From the NCBI GenBank assembly GCA_020342115.1, contig CP070841.1, positions 2,573,177 through 2,614,453 of the forward strand: DNA of 41,277 bases. Direction: 5' to 3'. This document shows positions 33,044 to 41,277 of the stretch, in pieces; the stretch's first letter is position 1, and each line of letters begins with the position of its first letter. The notes under the pieces were generated by a model. That model did no database searches. It was not told the origin of the DNA and saw only the letters and a list, made by a program, of their open reading frames with translations. Source of the stretch: Spirochaetota bacterium. GTDB lineage: Bacteria; Spirochaetota; B62-G9; DRHN01. A program made the translations under genes and the position numbers.

Positions 33044-35026
33044 ATGGATGAGAGCAAGCGAGGATTATTTTATTCGACCAGGTCAAGACTAATTGTGAGT
33101 TTTTTAAGTATCTCTCTTCTCGTCGGTCTAATTTCCCTTATAGTTGGAATAAAGCTCCTTTATAAAACAGTATTAAATGAAGCAACTACACGTATAACCC
33201 TCGATCTAAATGCCGCCAGGGAGATTTATCATTCAAATATAAACACAATACACAATGTTCTCCTCACAGCCTCATTAGATGGAGAATTACAGTTACTCAT
33301 TGAGACAAAGCAAATAGACAAAATTGCTCAGAAGCTAGAAAATATTTCAGATCAAATCGGACTAGACTTTGCAGGCATAGCTTTAAATAGTGAAAAGCCT
33401 TTATTTCATATTGGTAAACTTTCAACTGATGAAAATGATAATAAATTACAGAATCCAATAATTACTTCTGTGTTTAAAAACGGCTCATCCGTCTCCGGTA
33501 CAGTAATATTCACAAAGGAATTTTTAATGGCGGAGAACCCCGAGTTAGTAGAGCGTGCAAGAATTGAAATCATTTCCACACCGATGGCTGCTCCCAGAAT
33601 GGAAAAAGTAGAAACTTCAGGAATGACAATAGCTTCCGGGATTCCACTCTATAATAATGGTGAGATCGAAGGAGTATTATATGGTGGAATTCTTCTCAAT
33701 AAAAACAATGCTATAGTTGACAGGGTACGAGAAACAGTGTTTCAGGAGGAGACCTATAAAGGAAAGAGTATTGGTACAGCAACAATTTTTTTTAAGGACT
33801 TAAGGATTTCTACAAACGTAATTAACTCTGAAGGAGAGCGTGCTATTGGGACGAGAGTTTCAAAAGAGGTGAGAGACCGTGTTCTCATTGAAGGTAAACG
33901 GTGGACTGACAGGGCATTTGTCGTCAATGACTGGTATATTACTGCCTATGAGCCGATTATCGATATCTTTGGTGAAAGAGTTGGAGCTCTTTACGTAGGT
34001 GTATTGGAAGAAAAATATATCGACCTAAGGCGAAATATCATATCTGTTTTTATTTTTATCACAATTACTGGAATAATTGTTGCGATAGGGCTTGGTTACC
34101 TTATGGCAAATAAAATTACCCAGCCAGTACGTCAGCTCATCCGGGTCAGTAACGAAGTTTCCAACGGAAATCTCGAACCAGAGTTTGGACCAATATTGAA
34201 AAGCGAAACCGGGGTTTTACAGAAAACATTTGCTGAAATGCTCTCATCTCTCCGGGAACGTGATAATCTCCAGAGAGCGGAAAGTGAAAGAAAGCTAATT
34301 CTCTCAGAAAAACAATCGAGTATTGGCAGACTTGCAGCAGGTGTTGCGCATGAGATCAATAATCCCCTCACAGGTGTACTCACATTTACTCATCTTCTTC
34401 TTCGTCGTAAAGATATAAGCAACGAAGTGCGGTCTGACCTGGAAACTATTGCTCATCAGACGGATAGGGTTAGGAAAATTGTGAAGGGGCTTCTGGATTT
34501 TTCCCGACAAACAAAACTTGATTCAGAACCAACAGATATCAATCGACTTGTTGAATCTACAATTACTCTTGTAAAGAACGAGGCGCTTATAAAAGGAATC
34601 AACCTCGAGTTTAAACCCACTGAAGGAATTCCAGTGCACATTGTGGATCGAAATCAATTACAGAGTGTTATTCTGAATATCATAATAAATGCATTTGATG
34701 CTACAAAACCAGGAGGAAAAGTTATTGTCACAACTGGCATGGGAATTTCAACAAATAAAGCGGAATTAAAAAGTATCGAAATAGTCATATCTGATAATGG
34801 ATGTGGTATTCCCACTGATAACCTCGATAAACTTTTTGATCCATTTTTCACGACTAAGGAGACTGGAAATGGAACAGGGCTTGGACTAGCTGTGTCATTT
34901 GGTATTATTGAAAGACATGGTGGGAACATCCGAGTTCAGAGTGAAGTTGGAAAGGGGAGTACCTTTACCATCTGTTTGCCAATGGAGCATTTTGATGAAA
35001 AGACGAAAAATACTCGTCGTAGATGA
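33044..35026 (+). CDS. Cache-HAMP sensor histidine kinase (kinase 2)
   Basis: The 660-residue paralogue of kinase 1 has the same order: TM1 (about 17-40), Cache-type sensor (45-325), TM2 (332-355), HAMP (355-408), HisKA and HATPase. The phospho-His436 is in GVAHEINNPL. The ATP lid and boxes (NIIINAFDA, DNGCGIP, GNGTGLGLA) are intact. The sensor halves share VLYGGxLLN, STIF/ATIF, RISTNV and RAIGTRVS blocks with kinase 1, so the ligands are probably related. Its end overlaps the next receiver gene by 32 bp. A ribosome site is not obvious at the ATG. It is expected to phosphorylate the receivers that follow. Confidence 0.93.
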   Translation: MDESKRGLFYSTRSRLIVSFLSISLLVGLISLIVGIKLLYKTVLNEATTRITLDLNAAREIYHSNINTIHNVLLTASLDGELQLLIETKQIDKIAQKLENISDQIGLDFAGIALNSEKPLFHIGKLSTDENDNKLQNPIITSVFKNGSSVSGTVIFTKEFLMAENPELVERARIEIISTPMAAPRMEKVETSGMTIASGIPLYNNGEIEGVLYGGILLNKNNAIVDRVRETVFQEETYKGKSIGTATIFFKDLRISTNVINSEGERAIGTRVSKEVRDRVLIEGKRWTDRAFVVNDWYITAYEPIIDIFGERVGALYVGVLEEKYIDLRRNIISVFIFITITGIIVAIGLGYLMANKITQPVRQLIRVSNEVSNGNLEPEFGPILKSETGVLQKTFAEMLSSLRERDNLQRAESERKLILSEKQSSIGRLAAGVAHEINNPLTGVLTFTHLLLRRKDISNEVRSDLETIAHQTDRVRKIVKGLLDFSRQTKLDSEPTDINRLVESTITLVKNEALIKGINLEFKPTEGIPVHIVDRNQLQSVILNIIINAFDATKPGGKVIVTTGMGISTNKAELKSIEIVISDNGCGIPTDNLDKLFDPFFTTKETGNGTGLGLAVSFGIIERHGGNIRVQSEVGKGSTFTICLPMEHFDEKTKNTRRR

Positions 35027-35396
35027 TGACAGAACCGTGCTCGACAGCTGTAAGCGTGTTCTTGAGGCAGAAGGTTTTAAAGTCGTTCTCGCTTCAAGTG
35101 TAAAAAAAGCAATAGATATTCTGGAAGCTGAATATTTTGATCTTATGATCCTTGACGTGAAGATGCCAAAACATGATGGAATGTATCTTCTCGAAAAAAT
35201 TAAAGAGAAGTGGCCATTGGATAGGTGGCCTGAATTACCTGTTGTTGTGATGAGTGGTTATCCAACTAACGATACTATTTCAGAAAGTTTGGTCAGGGGA
35301 GCTGCAGATTTCCTTTCAAAACCATTTACACCAGATGAGCTCATTACTTCGACGAATATTATTTTACAAAGGAGTAAAAACCATGGAAAACAATAA
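34995..35396 (+). CDS. single-domain response regulator
   Basis: The 133-residue receiver has the acidic residues in VVDDD, phospho-Asp54 (MILDVKMP), the Ser switch in VVMSGYP and Lys in FLSKPF. The start is at 34995 (MKRRKILVV) with GGAG at 34984-34987. Longer in-frame starts only add kinase-overlapping sequence. It overlaps kinase 2 by 32 bp and the next receiver gene by 14 bp, indicating translational coupling. No output domain. Confidence 0.9.
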   Translation: MKRRKILVVDDDRTVLDSCKRVLEAEGFKVVLASSVKKAIDILEAEYFDLMILDVKMPKHDGMYLLEKIKEKWPLDRWPELPVVVMSGYPTNDTISESLVRGAADFLSKPFTPDELITSTNIILQRSKNHGKQ

Positions 35397-36009
35397 AGTT
35401 CTTGTGATCGATGACGAACAGATTGTTCTTGACAGTGTAAAGAAGATTCTATCCAAAGATCATTATGAGGTTGATACTGCGTTAGAAAGTAGAATTGGCC
35501 TTAAAATGGCATTACAAAATGATTACGACATTGTGCTTACTGATATCAGGATGCCGGAAATAGGGGGAATGCGAATACTCAGAGATATTAAACGTAATAA
35601 GCCGCTAGTCCCTGTGATCATTATAACCGGATACGCAACTGTTCAATCGGGAGTACAGGCAATGAGACTAGGGGCAACAAATTATATTGAAAAACCTTTT
35701 ACTCCTGAGGAATTAATAGAAGCAGTTCTAATAGCCAAAGATACTGCTGTAGAAGAAATTGATATGGAACAGAAAATCATTCATGAGGAAGAAGTGATTA
35801 AGGTTCTTGAACGGGGAATTAAAGATGCTAATTTTACTGAAAGTATATACCAGAATGGAGTAGATGCTCTTGAGAACTATAATTTAACAGGACCAGAAAA
35901 ACTTGCGATTCTGACGGGTGATATTGCTTGGATTGAACATCATGTAGGTAGATTACCAGATGAACAAAAACAATGGCTCTTTGATCGCCTCAGTGGTGAA
36001 ATATGGTAA
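35383..36009 (+). CDS. response regulator with C-terminal helical domain
   Basis: The start at 35383 is supported by AAGGAG about 9 nt upstream and the standard MENNKVLVIDDEQ opening. The 208-residue product has a receiver domain (1-122, phospho-Asp54 in VLTDIRMP, Lys in YIEKPF). A helical tail at 125-208 ends LAILTGDIAWIEHHVGRL ... RLSGEIW. The tail is not a DNA-binding domain I recognise. I have an impression of similar tails on receivers near redox enzyme operons, but cannot verify it here. It lies between the stand-alone receiver and the receiver-channel fusion. Confidence 0.85.
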   Translation: MENNKVLVIDDEQIVLDSVKKILSKDHYEVDTALESRIGLKMALQNDYDIVLTDIRMPEIGGMRILRDIKRNKPLVPVIIITGYATVQSGVQAMRLGATNYIEKPFTPEELIEAVLIAKDTAVEEIDMEQKIIHEEEVIKVLERGIKDANFTESIYQNGVDALENYNLTGPEKLAILTGDIAWIEHHVGRLPDEQKQWLFDRLSGEIW

Positions 36010-36062
36010 AAACATCCGTTTGAGTAATAAATTTAACTTTGAAAAATGGAGGTCTAAACTGT

Positions 36063-37325
36063 ATGTCAGAAAAGATGCTTGTGATTGATGATGAAGATGT
36101 TGTACTTGAATCGTGCCGTAAAATATTCACAGCCGAAGGTTTTGATATTGTCACGACGAATAGTGCAGAAGAAGGTCTCAAACTTATAACAGATTCATCT
36201 TTTGATGTGGTTCTATGTGACTGGAAGATGCCCGGTTTTGACGGAATGGATGTGGTTGAGGAAGTAGACAGGCGTTCTCCTGATTCGACAATTGTTATGA
36301 TTAGCGGATACCCTTCAGTGGGGAGGGCAACTGAAGCAATGAAACGGGGAGCCATGGATTATGTTTCTAAACCCTTCAGTCCTGAAGAAATAATCCAGGT
36401 AGTAAAAAAGGCTGTAAGTCGTAAAATAACAGAAGAGAAAAAGGCGTTAGGAAGATTTGAAAAAATTGTTAAAAATCTTCAATTTCCTGTACCAAGTGTT
36501 GAGGATAATGCACCTCAAACTATAGCAGAAACTGTAGCTCAATCCGTGGGGGTTAAAAAAGTCACCTCTCCTTGGCTTTCAGTTGTCGTGCTTGGTATCC
36601 TGGCTGGTGCATATATAGGATTCGGTGGTCTTCTTTCAACTACAGTCACCTTTGACATGGCAGAAAATTTTGGTATTGGGTTCACTAAATTTTTAGGTGG
36701 GGCTGTTTTTAGTGTGGGTCTTATGCTTGTTGTAATAGCAGGAGCTGAACTTTTTACGGGTAATAACTTGATGATAACAAGCATACTTGCAAGAGAGATA
36801 AGCTTTGGTAACATGATTAACCGGTGGATTGTTGTCTACATCACAAACTTTGTCGGATCTATCATTCTTGCTTTTATATTCTTCTACTCCGGATTGTGGA
36901 AGACTGCCGGAGGGGAACTTGGAGCTACAGCAGTGAAAATTGCATATAGCAAGGTAAGTCTTGGATTTGGCGAGGCACTGGTCCGGGCTATTGGATGTAA
37001 TTGGCTTGTGTGTCTGGCAGTATGGATGGCACTGGCTTCCCGTCAGATTATTGGAAAGATATTTGCAATTTTTTTCCCCATCATGGCTTTTGTTGCGATA
37101 GGATTTGAGCACTGTGTTGCCAATATGTACTTTGTTCCAGCAGGTATTTTTCTTCATACATGGGCTGGGATCCCTACTCCAGAAAAAGTAAATCCACATA
37201 TTCTTAGCTGGGGGAGTTTTGCTGTGCGAAACCTTATTCCTGTTACTATTGGCAATGTGATAGGCGGGGGCTTATTTGTTGGTATGAGTTACTGGGGGGC
37301 ATATCTGAAACCTAATAAAACATAA
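36063..37325 (+). CDS. receiver domain fused to a formate/nitrite (FNT) channel
   Basis: This 420-residue protein starts at ATG 36063, with GGAGGT at 36048-36053; the upstream TTG has no such site. Residues 1-122 are a complete receiver: acidic D9/D10, phospho-Asp53, Ser81, Lys103. A linker (123-150) leads into a full FNT domain at 150-415. FNT signatures are TIAETVAQSVGVKKV, LAGAYIGFGGLLS, AELFTGNN, CNWLVCLAVW and GFEHCVANMYF. The last contains His350, equivalent to the pore histidine of FocA. Six membrane segments are expected, and channels of this family are pentamers. No internal Met precedes the FNT start, so a separate channel is unlikely. Phosphorylation could gate or assemble the channel. 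This is inference. Confidence 0.92.
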   Translation: MSEKMLVIDDEDVVLESCRKIFTAEGFDIVTTNSAEEGLKLITDSSFDVVLCDWKMPGFDGMDVVEEVDRRSPDSTIVMISGYPSVGRATEAMKRGAMDYVSKPFSPEEIIQVVKKAVSRKITEEKKALGRFEKIVKNLQFPVPSVEDNAPQTIAETVAQSVGVKKVTSPWLSVVVLGILAGAYIGFGGLLSTTVTFDMAENFGIGFTKFLGGAVFSVGLMLVVIAGAELFTGNNLMITSILAREISFGNMINRWIVVYITNFVGSIILAFIFFYSGLWKTAGGELGATAVKIAYSKVSLGFGEALVRAIGCNWLVCLAVWMALASRQIIGKIFAIFFPIMAFVAIGFEHCVANMYFVPAGIFLHTWAGIPTPEKVNPHILSWGSFAVRNLIPVTIGNVIGGGLFVGMSYWGAYLKPNKT

Positions 37326-37417
37326 ATACATAAATAGACAGACTCTGCTTGTTTAAATGAAAAAAATATTATTGATAAGCCTAGATACATATATCGATTG
37401 TGGAAGGTGGAAAAGTT

Positions 37418-37705
37418 ATGATGGAACGCATTATTGTTTTTGTTAATCCACCGCAATATGGTCAACTAATACCTGAATTGTATGATATACAGATTTTTAA
37501 CGCATCTGAAAATAAGATTGAGATAATTGTTGATGTGCTTGAAAATTTAGGTTTTACCTCCGTAAGACAAGTAGGACAATCAGAAAAAGGAAGTTCCTAT
37601 AGAAAACCTGATATCCTAGCAGAGTATTTTGTTGGAGGAGAGAAAGTGGAATATGATTGTTTCTGGGATAAAAAAGAAAAAGTCGAATTGGTACTAGAGG
37701 GATAG
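37418..37705 (+). CDS. small hypothetical protein
   Basis: The 95-residue protein is not recognised. It looks alpha/beta: IIVFVNPPQYG, then a helix KIEIIVDVLENLGF and strands SVRQVG and VEYDCFWDKKEKVELVL. GGAAGGTGG at 37402-37410 favours ATG 37418 over the upstream GTG. It follows the receiver-channel fusion by 92 bp on the same strand, with no terminator seen between, so it may be co-transcribed. Confidence 0.55.
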   Translation: MMERIIVFVNPPQYGQLIPELYDIQIFNASENKIEIIVDVLENLGFTSVRQVGQSEKGSSYRKPDILAEYFVGGEKVEYDCFWDKKEKVELVLEG

Positions 37706-37822
37706 AGAAAAGAGCTGCAATATTCTAATTTGCTGAAAATAGGGCTGGGTAAGATTAGTTATTATGAGCCCAATTATTCAGCAATTTCTGGTGATTCAGT
37801 TATTAGAAAAGGAGGATGTAAA

Positions 37823-38791
37823 ATGTTTAAAGAAAACAAATTAATAGCTTATGGACCAGTTCCTTCTCGAAGACTGGGTCAGAGCTTGGGAATCAATAAT
37901 ATACCCCCAAAGGTATGTACATATTCTTGTGTCTATTGTCAGATTGGTAGAACATCTCAATTACAGATTTCCAGGGAGGATTTTTACAGTCCTAAAAAGA
38001 TATTCAACCTAGTAGAGAAAAAGGTCAAAGATACCAAATTAAAGGAAGAGTACATAGACTATTTGACATTCGCTTCGGATGGCGAGCCAACATTGGATAG
38101 AAACATTGGAGAGGAGATTGAACTTTTAAAATCACTTGGTATCAGAATTGCTGTGCTTACCAATGCTTCCTTATTATGGAAAAAGGAGGTTAGAAGTGAC
38201 CTGAAAAGTGCAGACTTGGTATCGGTGAAAATCGATACTGTGAATGAAGAAATTTGGCAAGAGATAAATAGACCTCATGGCTCATTACATTTGAAAAAAA
38301 TACTCGATGGTATTATTAAATTTTCAAAAGAGTACAGGGGTGAGCTCATAACAGAATCTATGATAATTAAAAGTATGATTTTCAGACCTGAAGAGATAGA
38401 AAGAACCGCAAACTTCATAGTTAGAATAAATCCAGAGATATGTTATCTCACCGTTCCGATAAGGCCCCCTGCTGAGGACTGGGTACGATCTCCCACTGAA
38501 TTTGAACTTTTTAACGCTTATCTTCTCTTCTTGCAAAAAGGTATCAATGTAGAGTATCTCTCTGGGTATGAAGGAAATGCCTTTATTTGTACGGGAAATG
38601 TAGAAGAAGATTTGCTAGGTATCACTGCAGTACATCCCATGAGGGAAGATGAAGTAAAGGAATATTTAAAGAATGCACACAAAAGCTGGAAAGTGATTGA
38701 AACACTGGTACATGATGGAAAATTAAAAGAGACAATATATGGATCGAGTAAATTCTATGTAGGAGATTTATTACATAAGTATAAAAATTAA
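37823..38791 (+). CDS. radical SAM protein (COG0731-like)
   Basis: The 322-residue protein begins at 37823, 7 nt after GGAGG. It carries the cluster motif CX3CX2C in KVCTYSCVYCQIG, preceded by the GPVPSRRLGQSLGIN sequence typical of a broad group of archaeal and bacterial radical SAM proteins annotated only as Fe-S oxidoreductases. FASDGEPTLD is the GGE-equivalent. The C-terminal 80 residues resemble a winged-helix-like tail (VHPMREDEVKEYLKNAH). The substrate is unknown. It sits between the signalling operon and pta. Confidence 0.85.
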   Translation: MFKENKLIAYGPVPSRRLGQSLGINNIPPKVCTYSCVYCQIGRTSQLQISREDFYSPKKIFNLVEKKVKDTKLKEEYIDYLTFASDGEPTLDRNIGEEIELLKSLGIRIAVLTNASLLWKKEVRSDLKSADLVSVKIDTVNEEIWQEINRPHGSLHLKKILDGIIKFSKEYRGELITESMIIKSMIFRPEEIERTANFIVRINPEICYLTVPIRPPAEDWVRSPTEFELFNAYLLFLQKGINVEYLSGYEGNAFICTGNVEEDLLGITAVHPMREDEVKEYLKNAHKSWKVIETLVHDGKLKETIYGSSKFYVGDLLHKYKN

Positions 38792-38838
38792 ATCAAAGAT
38801 CACGATACTGTATTATTTTTAATAATAAAGGTTACTAT

Positions 38839-40935
38839 ATGGAAAGGAAAATCTATATCACATCCACGGAACGTCGTAGTGGTAAGAGCCTTGTGACCAT
38901 TGGGTTGATGAATGCCTTCCAAGGGATAATCCCCAGGGTGGGCTATATGAAGCCTGTCGGTCAAAGATATCAGAAAGACAGCACCATTGATGCGGATGCA
39001 TTTCTTGTACGCGATATATTCGGACTGAGAGATAAGCTTTCAGATATTAATCCTACAACTATGGACGAAGCAAGGAAGGACAAAGACAGGCTGTTTGCAA
39101 GAATATTCGATGCCTATAAGAAACTCTCTGATGGAAAAGACATAATCATTTTTGAGGGCACAGATTATACTAGTACTATTTCAGCTCTGGAGTTTAACAT
39201 AAACGCCGAGCTTGCCCATAACCTAGCGGCACCGGTGCTACTTGTGGCCAGCGGAGTACAGAAGAAATTCCCACAACTCGTTGATAATATTATGGAGGTT
39301 ACGAAATCGTTTAGAGAGATGAACTGCAACCTGATAGGGGTGATAGTAAACTGCTTCGAGACAGACCGCTTTACACATGACACTGAGAAGCTCCGGACGA
39401 TTTTAGAAGATCAGGGAATTTCACTTTTTGGTACCCTTCCTCCCAATCTCGTCCTCTTCAAGCCGAGATTGAAAGAAGTGGCAGAAAGACTGGGGGCCAC
39501 GATTGTACATCAGGGTGATGACATGTCTAAGGTTGCCACTGATGTAAAGGTTTTGGCCATGACCCCTGAAAATGTTCTTGGTAACATCGCGGATAATGAT
39601 GGGTGCCTATTGATTACTCCTGGAGACCGGGCCGACAATATTCTCGCGGTTATGAGTGCCCAGCGATCACCATACTATCCTTGTTTTTCCGGCATTATTC
39701 TTACTGGAGGAATGCTTCCGGGACCAAATGTCCGCAAACTGTTTAAAGGCCAGAGAGACATTGGGCTCACAATACTCTCGGTTGCAGACGATACTTACAA
39801 AACTGCCATGAAAGTCAACGGGATCAAGGGAGAGTTGACCAAGGATGACCAGGAAAAGATTGGGCTTGTGAATCGACTCATAAATTTACATGTGGATATC
39901 GAACGGATATACAAAAAGCTCGGTGCAGTAATTACGGATATTGTTACTCCGAGGATGTTCCAGTACAGAATCTTAGAGATGGCTAAAGCGAAGAAACAGC
40001 GAATCGTATTACCTGAGGGCACAGACTCTCGGATCCTTCGGGCCACTTCAGAGATCTTAGACCGTGACATCTGCAATATCACTCTACTTGGGGATGAGGA
40101 AAATATCCAGAATCTTTCCCGCCGTAGCGGTATAAATCTGGATGGGGCTACTATCATAGACCCTAGAAAGGCCATTAAGAATATACTGGAAGATTACGCT
40201 CAGACTCTTTATCAGCTTCGCAAACATAAAGGTGTAACTCTGGAGATGGCTCGAGACCTCATGCTGGACCCTGTCTACTATGCCACCATGATGGTATACA
40301 AAGGGGATGCAGATGGTTTTGTATCAGGAGCGACCCACTCCACCGCCGATACTCTGGGACCTGCTTTAAGGGTTATCAAAACAAAACATGGTGGTTCTCT
40401 AGCTTCGAGTATATTTTTCATGTGTCTGCCTGATAAAGTACTTGTTTACGGAGACTGTGCAATTATAGAAAACCCGACTGCAGAGCAGATGGCTGATATT
40501 GCTATCGCAAGTGCAGACACTGCCAGGACTTTTGGTATAGAGCCTGCTGTGGCCATGCTCTCTTACTCGACAGGGGTATCCGGAAAAGGAAAGGATGTGG
40601 ATAAGGTACGTAAGGCCACTAAGATTGCACAGGAAAAAAGGCCAGACCTCCCGATCGATGGGCCGATTCAGTATGATACAGCAACCTCAGAAGATGTAGC
40701 CCGAATCAAGGCACAAGATTCCAGTGTGGCTGGTAGGGCGACAGTATACATATTTCCTGATCTGGATGCAGGAAATACAGCGTACAAAGCTGTTCAAAGG
40801 GCAGCTAATGTTCCAGCTATCGGACCTATTATACAGGGGCTAAAAAGACCTGCCAATGATTTGAGCCGGGGGGCTACGGTATCCGATATCATTTATACCA
40901 TAGCCATTACTGCAATTCAGGCTCAAAGCACCTGA
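38839..40935 (+). CDS. pta: phosphate acetyltransferase, long form
   Basis: Pta interconverts acetyl-CoA and acetyl phosphate. The 698 residues match the long three-domain form. It has an N-terminal BioD-like P-loop domain (STERRSGKS near 9-17), a DRTGG regulatory domain (about 215-330, with TPGDRADNIL) and the catalytic PTA_PTB domain (about 375-698). The catalytic domain includes LPEGTDSRIL, SGATHSTADTLGPALRVI and a YDTATSEDVA block. Acetate kinase is not in this window. Together with an FNT channel upstream it suggests fermentative acetate/formate flux, and acetyl phosphate could in principle also feed receivers. Confidence 0.96.
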   Translation: MERKIYITSTERRSGKSLVTIGLMNAFQGIIPRVGYMKPVGQRYQKDSTIDADAFLVRDIFGLRDKLSDINPTTMDEARKDKDRLFARIFDAYKKLSDGKDIIIFEGTDYTSTISALEFNINAELAHNLAAPVLLVASGVQKKFPQLVDNIMEVTKSFREMNCNLIGVIVNCFETDRFTHDTEKLRTILEDQGISLFGTLPPNLVLFKPRLKEVAERLGATIVHQGDDMSKVATDVKVLAMTPENVLGNIADNDGCLLITPGDRADNILAVMSAQRSPYYPCFSGIILTGGMLPGPNVRKLFKGQRDIGLTILSVADDTYKTAMKVNGIKGELTKDDQEKIGLVNRLINLHVDIERIYKKLGAVITDIVTPRMFQYRILEMAKAKKQRIVLPEGTDSRILRATSEILDRDICNITLLGDEENIQNLSRRSGINLDGATIIDPRKAIKNILEDYAQTLYQLRKHKGVTLEMARDLMLDPVYYATMMVYKGDADGFVSGATHSTADTLGPALRVIKTKHGGSLASSIFFMCLPDKVLVYGDCAIIENPTAEQMADIAIASADTARTFGIEPAVAMLSYSTGVSGKGKDVDKVRKATKIAQEKRPDLPIDGPIQYDTATSEDVARIKAQDSSVAGRATVYIFPDLDAGNTAYKAVQRAANVPAIGPIIQGLKRPANDLSRGATVSDIIYTIAITAIQAQST

Positions 40936-41036
40936 ATTTTCACCGATGCGCTATGACACTGTCAATTTATTGCTCTCGATGCTTGCGAAAGGAAAATTTA
41001 AGAATTTATTGTAGGTTCCTGTTGCTGTAGTTACTT
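40936..41036. other. spacer after pta
   Basis: I see no gene, terminator with a T-run, or repeat in this stretch. The rest of the 342 bp after pta is occupied by a decayed receiver gene. Confidence 0.4.
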
Positions 41037-41277
41037 TATTTGGCCCAGTTTCTTACGATTAGAAGCCTCATCGACGGAGTTGGTAATCTCATCTGGGGTG
41101 AAGGGCTTGGCGATGTAATCCACGACCCCTTATTTAAACGCCTTAATAGGTCGCTCAAAGGCTGGGAAGTCGGTGATCATAGCGATTGCTGAGTCTCAGA
41201 TTTACCTTACGGGTGTAATATTTGAAATCCCGAAAGCCTCCACCTTCACCGATTATCTGAAGCACCTTCTCAGGCTC
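41037..41277 (-). pseudogene. degenerate response-regulator receiver fragment
   Basis: On the minus strand, translation gives a receiver C-terminal half: AMITDFPAFERPIKAFK, an in-frame stop at 41130-41132, then GVVDYIAKPFTPDEITNSV, which contains the conserved Lys-Pro-Phe. Further upstream the reading is broken by more stops (near 41206-41213) and the phospho-Asp region is not recognisable in frame. It therefore looks like a decaying gene running off the right edge. Confidence 0.7.

Noticed and set aside
36693-37199. 168-codon minus-strand open frame inside the FNT domain
   Set aside because: It is antisense to the conserved channel signatures. Its composition is that of a shadow frame.

Overview
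The window is a 41 kb stretch of chromosome from a Gram-negative bacterium with a low-to-moderate GC content. It has a type II secretin system, a meso-diaminopimelate pathway gene, an outer-membrane barrel candidate, a small (4.5S-type) SRP RNA, Cache-domain sensor kinases, a sigma-54 activator and an anaerobe-style iron-sulfur flavoprotein. The gene style recalls Desulfobacterota, Nitrospirota or related anaerobic candidate phyla. I cannot fix the lineage from the sequence alone. No phage or complete insertion sequence was found, but small non-coding repeat elements are abundant.

Layout. 1-7376: a GAF-GGDEF diguanylate cyclase, then on the minus strand dapF and a compact gspD-gspE-gspF operon. 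7377-11221: a co-directional cluster of a SAF/Rossmann oxidoreductase resembling the DRL (DXR-II) family, a HAD protein lacking its motif-I aspartate, an IspG-like protein that stops just before the iron-sulfur domain, and a BASS-type membrane transporter. 11308-16563: valS, a secreted protein with a papain-like Cys/His/Asn pattern, and a radical SAM protein. 16555-20163: a barrel protein, tpx, and an EIIA/PII-like fusion paired with a CPA2 antiporter. 20347-23409: tRNA-Ser(GGA), the SRP RNA with odd flanking repeats, then the classic dnaX-ybaB-recR set. 23406-28498: hairpin-rich DNA around a small broken-looking gene, an iron-sulfur flavoprotein, an unknown coiled-coil protein, an E2 acyltransferase reduced to its catalytic domain, and a protein that looks like two tandem kinase folds.

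28961-37325 is the most striking region. A Cache-HAMP histidine kinase and an NtrC-type activator are followed by a terminator and a consensus-matching -24/-12 sigma-54 promoter. Next come a receiver protein, a second paralogous kinase, two overlapping receiver genes, and a receiver domain fused in frame to a complete formate/nitrite (FNT) channel. A small unknown protein, a radical SAM protein and a long phosphate acetyltransferase (Pta) follow. My reading, as inference, is a two-tier phosphorelay in which the first pair switches on the second operon, and the second kinase may phosphorylate receivers including the one attached to the anion channel. Pta downstream fits fermentative acetate/formate metabolism.

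Three dispersed repeat systems stand out: an 85-bp unit built around a 53-nt palindrome (three loci, one holding the dapF start codon), a roughly 80-115 bp inverted-repeat element (three copies and a half copy), and 58-bp tandem repeats that copy the 5' flank of the SRP RNA gene. The right edge holds a decayed receiver gene.
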